Of a stretch of 64,000 bases of DNA, positions 36,801 through 46,163 are shown piece by piece (the stretch's first letter is position 1; every line of letters starts with the position of its first letter). The notes beneath the pieces were generated by a model. It was not told the DNA's origin, did no database searches, and saw only the letters and a program-made list of their open reading frames with translations. Source of the stretch: Anagrus nilaparvatae (Eukaryota > Arthropoda > Insecta > Hymenoptera > Mymaridae). Both the position numbers and the translations under genes were made by a program. The stretch is from contig JAKSXM010000014.1 of the NCBI GenBank assembly GCA_022575985.1, positions 3,534,001 through 3,598,000 on the forward strand, given 5' to 3'.

Positions 36801-37159
36801 CAGTTTTTTCTGAATATACGTAATTTTTTTGCAGGCGTTTTTAAGCGTTTAGTTAAATCAAAGCTAAACAAAGTTTACAAAAATCCAAAAAAACTGAAAG
36901 ATACAATAGAAAAACGAGTGAAGGAAAATTTCCAAAAAGAAGTTGGAATTGCTACTTCTGTGGCTAGAAAATTAACAGTAAAGGGTAAGCCAAAATTTCA
37001 AAGGATTTTATTTAATTTGGTAAATAAATTTATTCAATTCGTTTCCTTTCATTAGGAGAAAAATATTTAAGCGAGGAGTGTACAACGAAAAAAGAATTAG
37101 AAAATTCTGTTTACTCCGAGGTTGAATCAGAGACAGATCAACGTAAATCTAATAAATAA
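21842..37159 (+). CDS. multi-exon host-type gene, charged coiled-coil protein with a BEN-like C-terminal part (5' partial)
   Basis: Nine exons with consistent phases: 21842-22053, 29172-29305, 29721-30048, 32964-33057, 34282-34362, 35304-35417, 35484-35690, 36835-36984 and 37056-37159 (TAA 37157-37159). Donors are GTATGT, GTAACT, GTAAGT, GTACGT, GTATGA, GTAAGC, GTAAGA and GTAAGC; acceptors are CAG or TAG except AAG before 35484. The first exon found starts in mid-codon, so an upstream exon is missing. Exon 21842 reads FAKIIYIEDETELTVPIQYV and a YYDARITNLL end, the usual N-terminal module of insect BEN-domain proteins. Exon 29721 is a Lys/Glu-rich coiled coil of about 109 residues. Exons 35304-35690 (YYKIGQITVRNNL, SKVWDYLKKNF, FDPQTRKETI) resemble a shortened BEN domain. 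BEN proteins are chromatin/transcription factors, so a nuclear role is inferred. Exon 32964 contains an A7 run that shifts the frame. A possible alternative last exon starts at 37444. The introns are packed with transposons. Confidence 0.6.
22077..23013 (+). mobile_element. non-autonomous DNA transposon, copy 2 of the 0.94-kb twin pair
   Basis: Same termini, orientation and internal GACGGTGGCGACA-type boxes as copy 1, with scattered single-base differences. One internal box reads GACGGTGGTGACA here. It is flanked by ATAT on both sides (22073-22076 and 23014-23017). It sits 23 bases after the splice donor at 22054 of the plus-strand host-type gene, so it is intronic. Confidence 0.78.
23177..23615 (+). 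repeat. composite inverted-box repeat, copy 1
   Basis: Left arm: ataaccggtttgtgta, acacacaacc and ATGGAACATGTTTA. Middle: tandem phrases of the type attattctaagtccctaaa. Then tandem blocks tttgaccccccccttaaatgg. Right arm: taccccctccctataaaa and ATGTTCCATGTTAAA, the inverted form of the left box. Non-coding. Related copies are at 26297-28885, 33105-33480 and 52918-53215. Confidence 0.7.
23745..25990. mobile_element. large inverted-repeat (foldback) element, about 2.2 kb
   Basis: Left arm (about 23745-23905) has tcgtaaacagctcaaaatag, agcatttttgatggcga and acaaaaaaaaggtcc. The right arm (about 25885-25990) has the inverse of each in reverse order. The interior is AT-rich with clustered gcgcgc/gcgcaatttgcgcgc boxes (24070-24265) and contains a smaller inverted-repeat element. 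No ORF of recognisable content, and the outermost ends could not be fixed. Confidence 0.55.
24483..24970. mobile_element. small inverted-repeat element nested in the foldback
   Basis: Bounded by CTGAAAAAAGTATAAAAGC and its exact inverse GCTTTTATACTTTTTTCAG. The interior is GC-richer, with repeated gagcg/cgctc boxes. No clear target duplication and no gene. Confidence 0.5.
26545..27376 (+). repeat. 25-bp minisatellite, about 33 units
   Basis: Back-to-back units of the form cttctgcaccaaaggt plus ctttaggga, ccctaggta or ttcctaggta. Three sub-types (caaaggtctttaggga, cataggtccctaggta, caatgctccctaggta) occur in repeated short orders, pointing to amplification of multi-unit blocks. About seven further units lie at 28563-28740. 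There are no spacers, so this is not a CRISPR array. Confidence 0.88.
27602..28305. mobile_element. foldback element inserted in the minisatellite block, about 704 bp
   Basis: Ends TATAACTCCCTGAAATTTC and its inverse. Outer arms of about 130 bp pair (atctcctcgaataccttcgg, gatatcctggagg). Inside, a unit of about 125 bp (tttccaagatggcggacca ... gttttcggggt ... ttttgccccag) occurs two to three times directly and then inverted. No coding content. The palindromic TTATAA at both ends leaves the duplication (TA or TTA) ambiguous. Confidence 0.7.
28880..29045 (-). repeat. dispersed repeat, copy inverted relative to 37215-37385
   Basis: Shares in order ttgccctagggagacagc, ttttgcccattatatg, cacgggaaaaaatatgggg and tgcatgctgtctgcact with the reverse complement of 37215-37385. 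Non-coding. Its strand is arbitrary. Confidence 0.6.
31011..32937 (+). mobile_element. LINE copy B: RT C-terminal half and 3' tail, split by a MITE
   Basis: Same family as copies A and C. The intact frame 31033-31983 starts just before FVDDLQ (the catalytic Asp pair) and runs to the end of ORF2 (EWNNLPFTLKAYSNLDTF ... stop at 31981-31983), so the palm N-terminal half is lost by 5' truncation. The conserved 3' phrase gcgcatcggccacgcctgcg lies at 32875-32894, followed by an AATAAT-rich tail to 32937. The 3' untranslated part is interrupted by the element at 32195-32845. The copy lies in the intron between exons 29721-30048 and 32964-33057 of the host-type gene. Confidence 0.85.
32195..32845. 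mobile_element. Tc1/mariner-type MITE with about 300-bp inverted arms, TSD TA
   Basis: Starts CACCCGGCTCAAATAATGG and ends with the inverse of CACTTGGCTCAAATAATGG. The two arms pair over nearly their full length around a central AT/ATT-rich loop. It is flanked by TA at 32193-32194 and 32846-32847. It is inserted in the 3' untranslated part of LINE copy B, so it is younger than that LINE. No ORF. Confidence 0.85.
33105..33480 (+). repeat. composite inverted-box repeat, copy 3
   Basis: Carries ataactggtttgtgta, GCATGGAACATGTTTA, several attattctaagtcc-type tandem phrases, a degenerate tttgacccggaccc block and accccctccctataaaca with a diverged end (ttttccatc). The C-tracts seen in the other copies are eroded, so this is the most diverged full-length copy. 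Confidence 0.65.
33853..34035 (+). repeat. dispersed repeat (agtatatt-agtatc family), copy 2
   Basis: Shares agtatattaagtatcaaggg, gtaaaa, gcactagcgtgag, acatgtgttcacgc, gtgtc-aaagtatttcgccca and agttcagaaaattctttac with 43048-43235, and less closely with 13518-13695. Lies in the intron before exon 34282-34362. Confidence 0.65.
34365..35300 (+). other. intron, AT-rich, nothing recognised
   Basis: Lies between exons 34282-34362 and 35304-35417 of the host-type gene. Contains repeated attatcatgatgat-like phrases (34660-34730 and 34880-34990) but no gene or defined element. Confidence 0.4.
36225..36310. repeat. GC-rich patch starting ACTAGCTGCC in an intron
   Basis: Locally GC-rich sequence with ggggctgcgccct and tggacccctgcg in an otherwise AT-rich intron. 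The start ACTAGCTG is the inverse of the CAGCTAGT end of another GC-rich patch at 42995-43028 (gccgagcgtagcgaggcca). Could be the two end types of one transposon family (Helitron-like or other). Not resolved. Confidence 0.3.
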
Positions 37160-38050
37160 AAAAAAAGTAAATTAATAGCTATTTATTAAACAAGGAATAA
37201 AATATTGGTCTTGGCTTTGCACGCAGTTGTATGCATGAGCGAGCGTAGCGAACGAGTGCAGACAGCATGCAAAACTCGAACCCCTTATTTTTTCCCGTGT
37301 TCTAAAACATAGTTTTACATATAATGGGCAAAAAAGCCGTCTCCCTAAGGCAGAAAATAGGCTTTTTTGCCCTAGATATGTAAAAAACTTTTAATTATAT
37401 GAAGCAATTATTGAAAATTTATTAACTGATACACTTATTTTAGAATTAAAAAAAAAAAAAAAAAGAAACAAATTCTTCCGAGGAATTCGAGGATTCAGTT
37501 GAGAATAAGAATATTTTAATAGTTTAATAAGCTTATGCTAAGTGTGTGGAAACTTGAGATGAGAGAAATGAACCAAAGTTATGTCAAAGATAAAGTATTC
37601 AGAAATTAAAAAAAAAAATCTATTTGGCAAATTTTAAGTTCAACAATTTTTAAACCCTCTCTTACTATGACTTCGGCAAAAAGATTATCGCATTATTTTA
37701 AAGTTTATCCACATTTTTAAATTAAAGCTTATAAATAAATATTACAAATTAACATTTTTAAAATAAATTCAAAATAAAATAAAAAATATATTTATGATGT
37801 GAAATTAAAGACAAAGTTTATCAATTTAGTACAAAATATGTATTAATAACCCGACGAATTAATTAATAACCCGATCTCTTTAGGTCTCCGGAGATCCGAA
37901 AAGATCAGAAGAGATCATAAGAAATATTTAGAAAATTCGTCGGAAAGGAACATCCCGGGGAATTTTATTTTCTTTCTGTCCAGATCTGATGAAGTCTGAG
38001 TACCCAGCTCTGATCAGATATGGATTTTGGCATTATCTAGTTATATCTTT
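37160..38050. other. stretch after the host-type gene: dispersed repeat and a possible alternative last exon
   Basis: 37215-37385 is the inverted mate of the dispersed repeat at 28880-29045. From 37444 a TTTTAG acceptor precedes an A17 run and then an open frame reading TNSSEEFEDSVENKNILIV to a stop near 37530. Its composition is like the gene's acidic end, so it may be an alternative last exon reached from a donor-like GTAAAT at 37143. 37860-38040 is a GC-richer patch full of GATC boxes. No other gene. Confidence 0.35.
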
Positions 38051-38051
38051 T

Positions 38052-39112
38052 TCAGTTAAATAATTTAGATACAATATACAATTCAAATATTCCTGCAATA
38101 ATGGTTTCTAATGTATATATACCTTATTCAACATCTGTGCTGAATTTAGGAGTAATTTTAACCCCTACATTAAATTGGTCACAGCACATAATGAAACTAT
38201 CAAAAAATGTTCATTACACCTTGCATCGATTACGATTAAAATCAAGACTACTTTCTTTTGGTCTTCGTAAACTATTAGTATCTTCCTTAATCATTCCCTT
38301 CTTCGATTATTGTTGCCTAGTCTATGATGCTCTTGATGTTACTCTCATAGATAAAGTAGAAAGGATCTTAAACTTAGCTATAAGATTCATTTTTGGTGTT
38401 GGGCGATATGAGCGAGTCTCAGTAACATCACTAAGAAATCAATTAGATTGGCTGACAGCAAAATCTCGTAGAAAATACTTTAAGTTAGTTCTTGTACATA
38501 GTTTAATATCACTCAAAAGGCCGCCTTATCTCTCTTCTCAGTTTAAAGAACCTGATGAAGAAATAAGGCGTTCACAAAGGAATCTTCCTGACACTTCCTT
38601 ATCGGAGTTTCTACCACTTACTCTTTCCCTACCATCCTTTTATAGAACTGAGTTCTATAAAACCTCATTCTTTATTACAGCCATTACAGAGTGGAATAAT
38701 TTACCGTTTACGTTAAAAGCATATACATGTATAAATACATTCAAAATACATATTATGAAGTATCTTCTATACCTACAAAAAACACCTGATCTTCAATCGT
38801 AATAAACTCATAGATCTATTATTGATATTTTTAATATTTTTATATTGATGCTATTAATTATATTACATGTTTTTTCTATTAATGTATAACTTAATTAACT
38901 ATAAATTTTTACTATTTCTTTTTTTCTACATATTTTATATTTTATATTTTATATTTTACTTGTAAATTTATTAAATTCATTATTTTGTTTTTTTTTTTTT
39001 TTTTTCTCAAAGAATCTGTATGTACTATGTACAAATAATTACACTGTAAACTATTGTAAACTGTTGCGCATCGGCCACGCCTGCGCCTAATAAATTCTTA
39101 AATAAATAAATA
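38052..39112 (+). mobile_element. LINE copy C: RT C-terminal part and 3' tail
   Basis: Same family as copies A and B. Homology begins at about 38052 (FQLNNLDTIYNSN), beyond the catalytic motifs, and the frame stays open to the stop ending at 38802. The 3' untranslated part ends with gcgcatcggccacgcctgcg (39065-39084) and a TAAA repeat (39098-39112). Its CAA codon near 38054 shows the likely ancestral base of the nonsense mutation in copy A. Confidence 0.85.
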
Positions 39113-39170
39113 AATCTTTTTATATCTGAACTTATACAATATAATTTACAAATAAAAAAAAAAAAATATA

Positions 39171-39268
39171 GCTGGAGCAGAGATTTGAACCCGATTTTTC
39201 TAGTCTTAATCTAATCTAATCTAATCTTAGCTTACTAGTCTTAAACGTTACCGCTAGACCAACGCGGC
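39171..39268 (-). tRNA. tRNA-like sequence or tRNA-derived SINE head (pseudogene)
   Basis: On the minus strand GCCGCGTTGGTCTAGCGGTA has an A-box (TGGTCTAGCGG), and GGGTTCAAATCTC is a B-box. A run of T follows within 20 bases, like a Pol III terminator. The acceptor and T stems pair only partly. The region between the boxes is expanded by a TTAGA repeat, so an anticodon cannot be assigned. It lies just beyond the tail of LINE copy C. More likely a tRNA-derived repeat or decayed tRNA than a working gene. Confidence 0.4.
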
Positions 39269-39269
39269 T

Positions 39270-40095
39270 TCGTTGTTAATAAAAAATTATTGCTGTACAG
39301 GTAAAAAAAATTATTTTTTATTTACACCAAGTTAAATAAATAAATACATGAATTTTTTGGTATTCAAATACTTAAAATGAAATAAAATGAAATTATAAAA
39401 ATTCTATTTCATTTTTTAATTACAAATTTTGTTTACTTCCTATTATAAAGCCGTATATATATTTTTAAAAACAATATTGAATTAATTGTGATAATTGTTG
39501 AAACTTATTTATTTATAAAAATCGCTGCCAAGTAATTGGCACTATGGAAAACGATGCGTGTTCGTCGTGTAATTTTAAAAATTACGCAAATTTATTTTGT
39601 TCACCTCCATCACCAATAAAACTTCTTAAAAAAATTTTTTGCACAAAAATTTAGCACAAATTTGAGAAATATAGCATTTATGTAAATGATAAACTTGATA
39701 TGAAACTGTTGCCATAAGAAAAAAAATGATGATCAAACTGTGACTGATTTAACGTTAAAAAAATATACTAGATTTTTTTTAAATAGAAATTTTGCACGTG
39801 CTCTTGATGATAAATTTAACTTTTTCTTCTTAAAAAATTTAACTTATCTTGATGCGTTGCTTCATTCCAGGGATGCCAAAAATGATGGATAAATGATGGA
39901 TTTGGTAATGGAGATGGTTGACTTATTAAATATACATAGTATATATTATGTAATACTATTTATTAAGACGACGATCGTTGCTTGGCGTCTCAGTGAACAC
40001 TAAATATAAAAAGGGAGAATATATACAAAAAGGGAGGGGAGATCTCCTACACACACATACCATATAATACATTATAATACATACATTTACACAAC
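39270..40095. other. AT-rich stretch, nothing firmly recognised
   Basis: At about 39515-39545 ccaagtaattggcactatgg is similar, inverted, to the phrase at 18116-18150 and may be one end of a related MITE. Otherwise no gene or repeat. Confidence 0.35.
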
Positions 40096-40096
40096 A

Positions 40097-40157
40097 TTTA
40101 GCGATGATTTAGCGATGAAAATAAGCGCTTATTCATCGATGTTTTTTGCACCAGGGT
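40097..40157. repeat. inverted copy of the CCCTGGT...CATCG dispersed motif
   Basis: Reads, inverted, the same order as 5234-5325 (CCCTGGTGCAAAAAACATCG then gaataagcgcttattttcat). It also abuts the satellite that continues at 40190. Confidence 0.45.
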
Positions 40158-40189
40158 TGCAACAATAAGTGGCTTAATATTTGAAAAAA

Positions 40190-40480
40190 TTCAAAAATAT
40201 TTACTATATAATAAATTATATGTCGGCGGTTTCAGGTATTAAAAAATTAAAAATTGAAAAAACTTCACTTTCTAGTAAAATTTATATAGACCGGTTTAAA
40301 TGTGAAAAAACTGAAAATCTCTTTTATTTTCGGTGGTTTTATATATGGAAAAACTGAATAAAATTTACTTTATAATAAAACATATTTCGGCGGTCCGAGG
40401 TATGACAAAATCATAAATTGAAAAAATTTCACTTTCTAGTCAAATTTATACAGGCCCTCTAAAATATGAAAATATCCTGC
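40190..40480. repeat. satellite, about 166-bp unit, second locus
   Basis: Two units with cggcggtttcaggta (40223) and cggcggtccgaggta (40389), plus aaatttcactttctagtcaaa and tataggcc-type phrases. Same family as 4640-5232. Confidence 0.65.
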
Positions 40481-41205
40481 CAACTAGCTGGTACTAAGGT
40501 TCCTATAACACATCAATATGTCACTGATATAACCGATTACAACCATGCAATTATTTTCCATTACATTTCTCTCTTAATTCCATAACAAATGTGAAATATC
40601 ACCGGTTGCAATTTTTTCAGATGTTATTACTTTCATGGAATTAAAAGAGGTATTACACCCGAAAAAAAAAATATTGTAGTATTTTTATTTTTTTGTTTTT
40701 TTAATTTTGAGAAAAAAATTTTGAAAAAATCCGGTATCATATCCAAAAAACTACTATAAACAAACTTTCTATAACTTGTACTCTCATAGAAATAAATTAG
40801 GTACTATGTCTAAAAAGAAAAAAAAAATTTGGTATTTTTGGTATTTTTTTGTGACCAAAATTTTGTAAAAAAAAAATTTAAAAAAAAATTAATTATCAGA
40901 TTCGAGATATTGAGTAAAATCAATACTTTTAAATATAAGTACTTTTATAGAAATAAATGAGGCATTACATGGGTTATTATTTCTCAAATGTATGTAAAGT
41001 GTGCGGGTGGGTCGGCAAATTAACCCCAAACTAATTTCGTTCAACAATATAACTAATAATGGTAAATTTCCCAAATTTTTAGCCCTCTAGATCCAGTCCT
41101 CTCTTTTTTACAGCTGTATAATTTTTTTTCATTTTTGATCAGATTAAATTTTTAAATAAGCATATTTATCTTTTTTATTTTTCGTAAACGCTTATTTTTT
41201 GATAA
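40481..41205. other. AT-rich stretch, nothing recognised
   Basis: No gene, splice-flanked exon or repeat family could be supported. Short phrases such as tcatagaaataaattaggta and atagaaataaatgaggcatt recur at about 40785 and 40946, suggesting old duplication. Confidence 0.35.
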
Positions 41206-41209
41206 AAAA

Positions 41210-42180
41210 GTGGGGTATATTTTACTGAATTCAATACTAATAATTCAATGTTATTATTGCATAAAAACACTTGAAATTACAATATTTTTATAAAAAAGGA
41301 TAGTATTTTGAGAACCTTTAAGTGGGGAATATTCTGCTAAATTCAATGCTAATATTTCAATGCTATGATTGCATAAAAATAATTGAAATTACAACTTTTC
41401 TATAAAACAGGAAAGTATTCGAGAACATTTAAGTGGGGTATATTTTACTGAATTCAATACTAATAATTCAATGTTATTATTGCATAAAAACACTTAAAAT
41501 TACAATATTTTTATAAAAAAGGATAGTATTTTGAGAACATTTAAGTGGGGAATATTCTGCTAAATTCAATGCTAATATTTCAATGCTATGATTGCATAAA
41601 AATAATTGAAATTACAACTTTTCTATAAAACAGGAAAGTATTCGAGAACATTTAAGTGGGGTATATTTTACTGAATTCAATACTAATAATTCAATGTTAA
41701 TATTGCATAAAAACACTTGAAATTACAATATTTTTATAAAAAAGGATAGTATTAGTATTTTGAGAACATTTAAGTGGGGAATATTCTGCTAAATTCAATG
41801 CTAATATTTCAATGCTATGATTGCATAAAAATAATTGAAATTACAACTTTTCTATAAAACAGGAAAGTATTCGAGAACATTTAAGTGGGGTATATTTTAC
41901 TGAATTCAATACTAATAATTTAATGCTATTATTGCATAAAAACACTTGAAATTACAACATTTTTATAAAAAAGGATAGTATTCAAGATCATTTAAGTGGG
42001 GAATATTCTGCTAAATTCAATGCTAATATTTCAATGCTATTACTGCATAAAAACAATTTAAATTACAACATTTTTATAAAACAGGTCAGTATTCGAGAAC
42101 ATTTAAGTGGGGAATAATCTGCTAATTTCAATACTAATATTTCAATGCTATTATTGCATAAAAATAATTGAAATTAAAAC
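41210..42180. repeat. 111-bp satellite, nine units in alternating A/B order
   Basis: Unit starts (gtgggg) at 41210, 41322, 41433, 41545, 41656, 41774, 41885, 41996 and 42107, so the spacing is 111-112 bp, once 118. Units alternate between type A (gtatattttactgaattcaa ... ggatagta) and type B (gaatattctgctaaattcaa ... ggaaagta), giving a higher-order period of about 223 bp. The last units are more mixed. Non-coding. Confidence 0.88.
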
Positions 42181-42340
42181 ATTTCATGTCTACAACATGA
42201 AAATATTTCAAATATTGCAATCTATGTTGTCGGGTGTTTTATATATGAAAAAATTCGAAAAATTTCATGGAATAAGAAATTGGATATCGGTTGTCTTAAA
42301 CATGAAAAACCCAAAAATTCAAAAAATTTGACTTTAAGAT
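42181..42340. repeat. diverged unit of the 166-bp satellite
   Basis: Contains gttttatatatgaaaaaatt, atatcggttgtcttaaacat and caaaaaatttgactttaaga in the same order as the satellite at 40190. It follows the 111-bp satellite directly, so the two satellites are interleaved here. Confidence 0.45.
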
Positions 42341-43045
42341 TGCATTAAATAAAAAACAAAAAAAAGTGGTTTTAGAAAAGTGTTTAATAAATACAAAGCA
42401 ATTTGGTTTTTACATTTTGATACAAACCATTTTAAGTTATCAAGTGGCAAAAATGACAACTTTTTGAGTTTTTAAATTTAAACTTCTTAGCTTAGGTTCA
42501 CTCTGAACCGAGAGCTCAAATTAAAAAAAACAAACAGACATTGATAGAATTTTTTCCAAGGATTAATCTGAACTTAAGTTCGTCTCAAAAGACCTCTTAG
42601 ATCTTGAGAAAAATCAGTTTTAGTGAAAAAAAATGAAATTTTTTTATGTTTTCGACCACTAACTTCTGAGTTTGATATCTCAAAATCTTTTGAATATTTT
42701 TTAAAAATTAAAAAAACGGCGGGGATATTTCTTTAAAAATTAATTTAAAACAACTTTCATGTATTTTTGTCCATACAGCTCTTCATAAATTAGTGATAAA
42801 TAATATTAAAAATAATCAATTTTTTCGATTATTTCATTTTAATATATATAGGATAGGATTTTATGATTAAAATATTTTTTTAAACAATTTTTAAATGATA
42901 AACAAATATTATTTTAATTTCGCCCAGCAATATTTTTTATTTTTAGACATCAACGGATAGTGTGATAGTTAAAGGTTCAAAATTACTGTCACATTCTGCC
43001 GAGCGTAGCGAGGCCAATCAGCTAGTTTTATAATTATAAATAAAC
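42341..43045. other. gene-free stretch, GC-rich end patch
   Basis: Nothing coding. 42995-43028 (ctgccgagcgtagcgaggcca ending cagctag) is locally GC-rich and resembles a transposon terminus. Compare the patch at 36225. Confidence 0.3.
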
Positions 43046-43047
43046 TA

Positions 43048-43235
43048 TAGTATATTAAGCATCAAGGGCGTAAAATTTTTTGCACTAGCGTGAGGACTAG
43101 CACGAGTGATATGTGTTCACGCATGTGTCCAAAGTATTTCACCCATGGTGTTTACAATATTTGTTTCCTACCTTGTCGTAGAGCGAGTGCAGAAAATTCT
43201 TTACGCGCGAGTTTTATGGAGAGTAAAAAAACGTT
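43048..43235 (+). repeat. dispersed repeat (agtatatt-agtatc family), copy 3
   Basis: Closest relative of the copy at 33853-34035, same orientation. It contains agtatattaagcatcaaggg, gcactagcgtgag and tgtgttcacgc, and ends agaaaattctttacgcgcga. Confidence 0.65.
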
Positions 43236-43379
43236 TTTCACTTTTTGCCCCGAACTCTAAGCTAAATACATCCAACGTTTCTTTCTGCGAAATAAAAACT
43301 AAAGAGAGTAATGTAAAAAATATACACTAAACCAATCCCAATGAATTTGGTTTCAATTAATATCAAAATTCTGTTGTAA

Positions 43380-43600
43380 GCACCGAAAAATTTATCAAAT
43401 ACCAAACTATTCAGTATAAAAACTAATAATTCAATCTAACACCGATTGTTTCAGTGTTTTTACAAAACTTTTGGTGTAAGTGCTGTATTTTTGGGTATTG
43501 ATACCAGAATCTTAGTGTAAATACCTAACAGTTTCTAATAAACACTAAAAATTTGGTATTAACGCCCGGTTTTCGGTATAAACACCAAAATCTAGGGTGC
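43380..43600. repeat. degenerate short tandem repeats of the type ggtgtaaacaccaaaatttt
   Basis: Eight or so imperfect units of roughly 25 bp with (g)gtgtaaa-/ggtattaa- and accaaaa-/accgaaa- boxes, many of them half-palindromic (ggtat...atacc). Followed by a GC-richer stretch (43600-43960) without recognised content. Confidence 0.5.
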
Positions 43601-44034
43601 TTTTTTGACGAGGGGCCTCACACTGCTTAGCCAAGATACCTTGGAATTTTCTGAACGTTTCTTCGGATTTTCCCAGTAGTTTTTTTTTTGCGTAGGAAGT
43701 GGAGAAATGCGTTAAGCATACTGTTCAGCATCCGGACTGACAGTTATGTGGGACTCGACTTAGTTTGCCTTTACCCACTAAAACTCCACTCCCTTCCTAC
43801 CTTGTGCGAGCCTATCCCGGAACCGTTTTCACATTACTTCAGGACAGGTTCAAGGCTATTTAATTCTAGTTGTGAACTCCAACTTTTGACTTGCGTCTAA
43901 TGACTCGCCAGTCTGGTTAAGGACTCCGTCGTTCCATCTGATTAAAATTCCGTCTTTTGTGTTGTTATCTTGAATAAAATATATGTTAGCTGAAATATAA
44001 GTCATTTCCTATTATCGTCAAAAAGAGAAGGTAA

Positions 44035-45695
44035 TAAATAAATATATAAATAGATAAATAAATAAATAAATAAATAATTATTATCCTACCATCTTCGAGT
44101 GATTGCGGTATTAAAAGGGCAGAAATGGTTGTATGTAGTGCAATACTTGCAGTCATTTGGATAACCGCAGTACGTCTCAATATTAGCCTATACCTTGGAC
44201 TTCAGGTTTTTTGGTGCGGAGTATGTACTCCACATACTGGCTGATTTCGGACCATATTTCTTCATTTCGAAGCATCAGGCCAACCACATTCTCAGGTGTG
44301 ATTTGACCGATGTTAGCTTCTAATTGAAACTTTTTAGCAGCCCACCTATCGCATTTGAAGAATGTGTGTGTTCCTGCGTGTCTTATTTGCCAGGACAGTA
44401 TATACATTCAGCACTATTCATCTTCTGGATCCGAAAGGGGTAGGAGCAAAAAAGTCCATGTCCGTTTAGGAATGGGGGTTTAGGGTCAAAAAATAATTAA
44501 TGTCCCCATGCCCTCTATTTATCCAAGGTGATATCTCTCCTATCAATCTCTTGGTCCATTTGCTCTCCGAGTAGTCGGCTTCTGCCAATCGCTTAGGCTG
44601 ATCTGGCGCGAAGTAGCCTTTGCGTGGTCAATGCCTTCCCTCTCTTTTTTCAGATAGATATACTGTCTCTCAATTGCCAGCAGATCTATAGGGATGACCC
44701 CGGCGATAACTAGAGCTGCCTCCAAGGACATTGTGCGATAGGCACAGGAGTTTCGCAGGGCTCCTTGCCTCTGGACGCTCGTAAGCTTAGAGGCATAACT
44801 GACCTTCTTTATGCAACCATCTCATACTTCTGCACCATACAGGAATATTGAGTGGGTGACCGACATAAGAAGCCTGCGCTTTCCAGTCTTAGGTCCGCAT
44901 GTATTTCTCATGAGCCTGTTTAACGCAGCAGTGAGCCTGGCAGCCTTCTATGTGCTTCTCAGAATCTGAGCCTTAAACGTCAGCTTCGTGTCCAACAGCA
45001 CTCCCAAGTACTTTAAGTAATCCTTCATTTCTATCCTATCCTCCCCAATAAATATTGGGATGATGGTCTCAATATGTTTACGGGTGAATAGGAAAATCTC
45101 ATTTTTCGCCGTCGCAAGACTTAGACCGTGGTCTTCCATCCAGTAGATGACTCCGTGCATTGCCTGGTTCAGTTTCTCCTCGGCAGTTTGTACATCTTTT
45201 GCTTGGATAACTAGGCTTAGATCGTCAGCGTACCCGACGGCAAAAGTATCCTCCGGCATTGGGAGCCTAAGTACCTGATCGTACGTGATGTTTCATAGAT
45301 CCGGCCCGAGGACCGATCCTTGGACTGCTCCTGTTGTTACTCTCCTCAATCTTGTTCCTTGAGCAGTATCAAATATTATTTCTCGATCGCTCAGATAACT
45401 GCTGATGATTCTTCGCAGATATTTTGGCACCTGGAATTAACTTACCCCCTCCATAAAATCCCTCCACCTTGCTGAATTAAAGGCATTCTTTACATCTTGG
45501 GTCACTAGTAGCGTAATTTTTCTAGAGTAGTGATTGCCTGTATGTTCATTCTTAATGACCCGGGTGATACTGCTTATGGCATCGATAGTTGACTTCCCTC
45601 GGCGGAACCCGTATTGTCGGGTAGAAAGGTCTCCTGCAGTTTCTACAGCCCTCAGTATCCGTGGTTGCAGCATCTTTTCGTAGTCTCCTTGTCTG
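44035..45695 (-). mobile_element. R1-type LINE fragment, several frameshifts and stops
   Basis: 5'-truncated non-LTR retrotransposon read from 45695 downwards. RT motifs are GDLSTRQYGFRRGKSTIDAI, QDVKNAFNSARW (palm, first Asp), TTGAVQGSVLGP, and VGYADDLSLVI with the catalytic Asp pair at about 45220. Then come YLKYLGVLLD, the thumb region with ALVIAGVIPIDLLAIER, and the C-terminal Cys-His finger near 44400 (ECIYCPG ... HT-F-KCDRW). A TGA at 45295-45293 replaces the Trp expected after GPDL, and frame changes occur near 44950, 44740 and 44400. Reading ends at 44183. A TTTA repeat tail (44035-44085 as AAATA on the plus strand) closes the element. Confidence 0.8.
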
Positions 45696-45699
45696 ATAT

Positions 45700-46160
45700 A
45701 TTTAGAGTGTAAATATCTAACTCTAATAGATCAGATGGAATTTGTGAGGTATGCTGGGAGTAAGAATTCTTTCTCTCCCATCACTCTATTCTAGTTTTAT
45801 CTCTACACAGTGAGTACTTTTTTGAATTAATATTTTAAATGTTTTCTTTTTTTTAATTAAATTTTTATTTAAATCTTGGTTGAAGTTAAACAGTGCTCAT
45901 ACTGATGATGCCTCATCAAGAGGCAAAATCTCCTCGACCACCGCCGAAGCATTAATATTTATGATTTAAAAAAAAAAAAGACTGCCACTGATATTATGCA
46001 GTGTCAAAAAAAATATACCACAGATAGAATAATATATATAATAAATAAATTTAAAACTATTATCATTTAAACAAATGTCAAAAAATTATTAATTAAAATA
46101 CTTTATATTATACTATTTAAAATAAGTGAATTTGATTAATAATCTTAATTTTATTGATTT
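45700..46160. other. gene-free stretch before the Atg14 exon
   Basis: Contains a GC-richer phrase at about 45905-45950 (tgatgatgcctcatcaagag and flanks) of unknown origin. Otherwise AT-rich, probably intronic to the Atg14-like gene if its upstream exons lie to the left. None was found. Confidence 0.3.
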
Positions 46161-46163
46161 TAG

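Noticed and set aside
39211..39235. Telomere-like repeat (TTAGA on the minus strand)
   Set aside because: Only four to five units and inside a tRNA-like sequence; the usual insect telomere unit is TTAGG.
43688..43900. 70-codon plus-strand frame in a GC-richer stretch
   Set aside because: No domain, no splice context; may simply be unrecognised untranslated repeat sequence next to the R1-type LINE.
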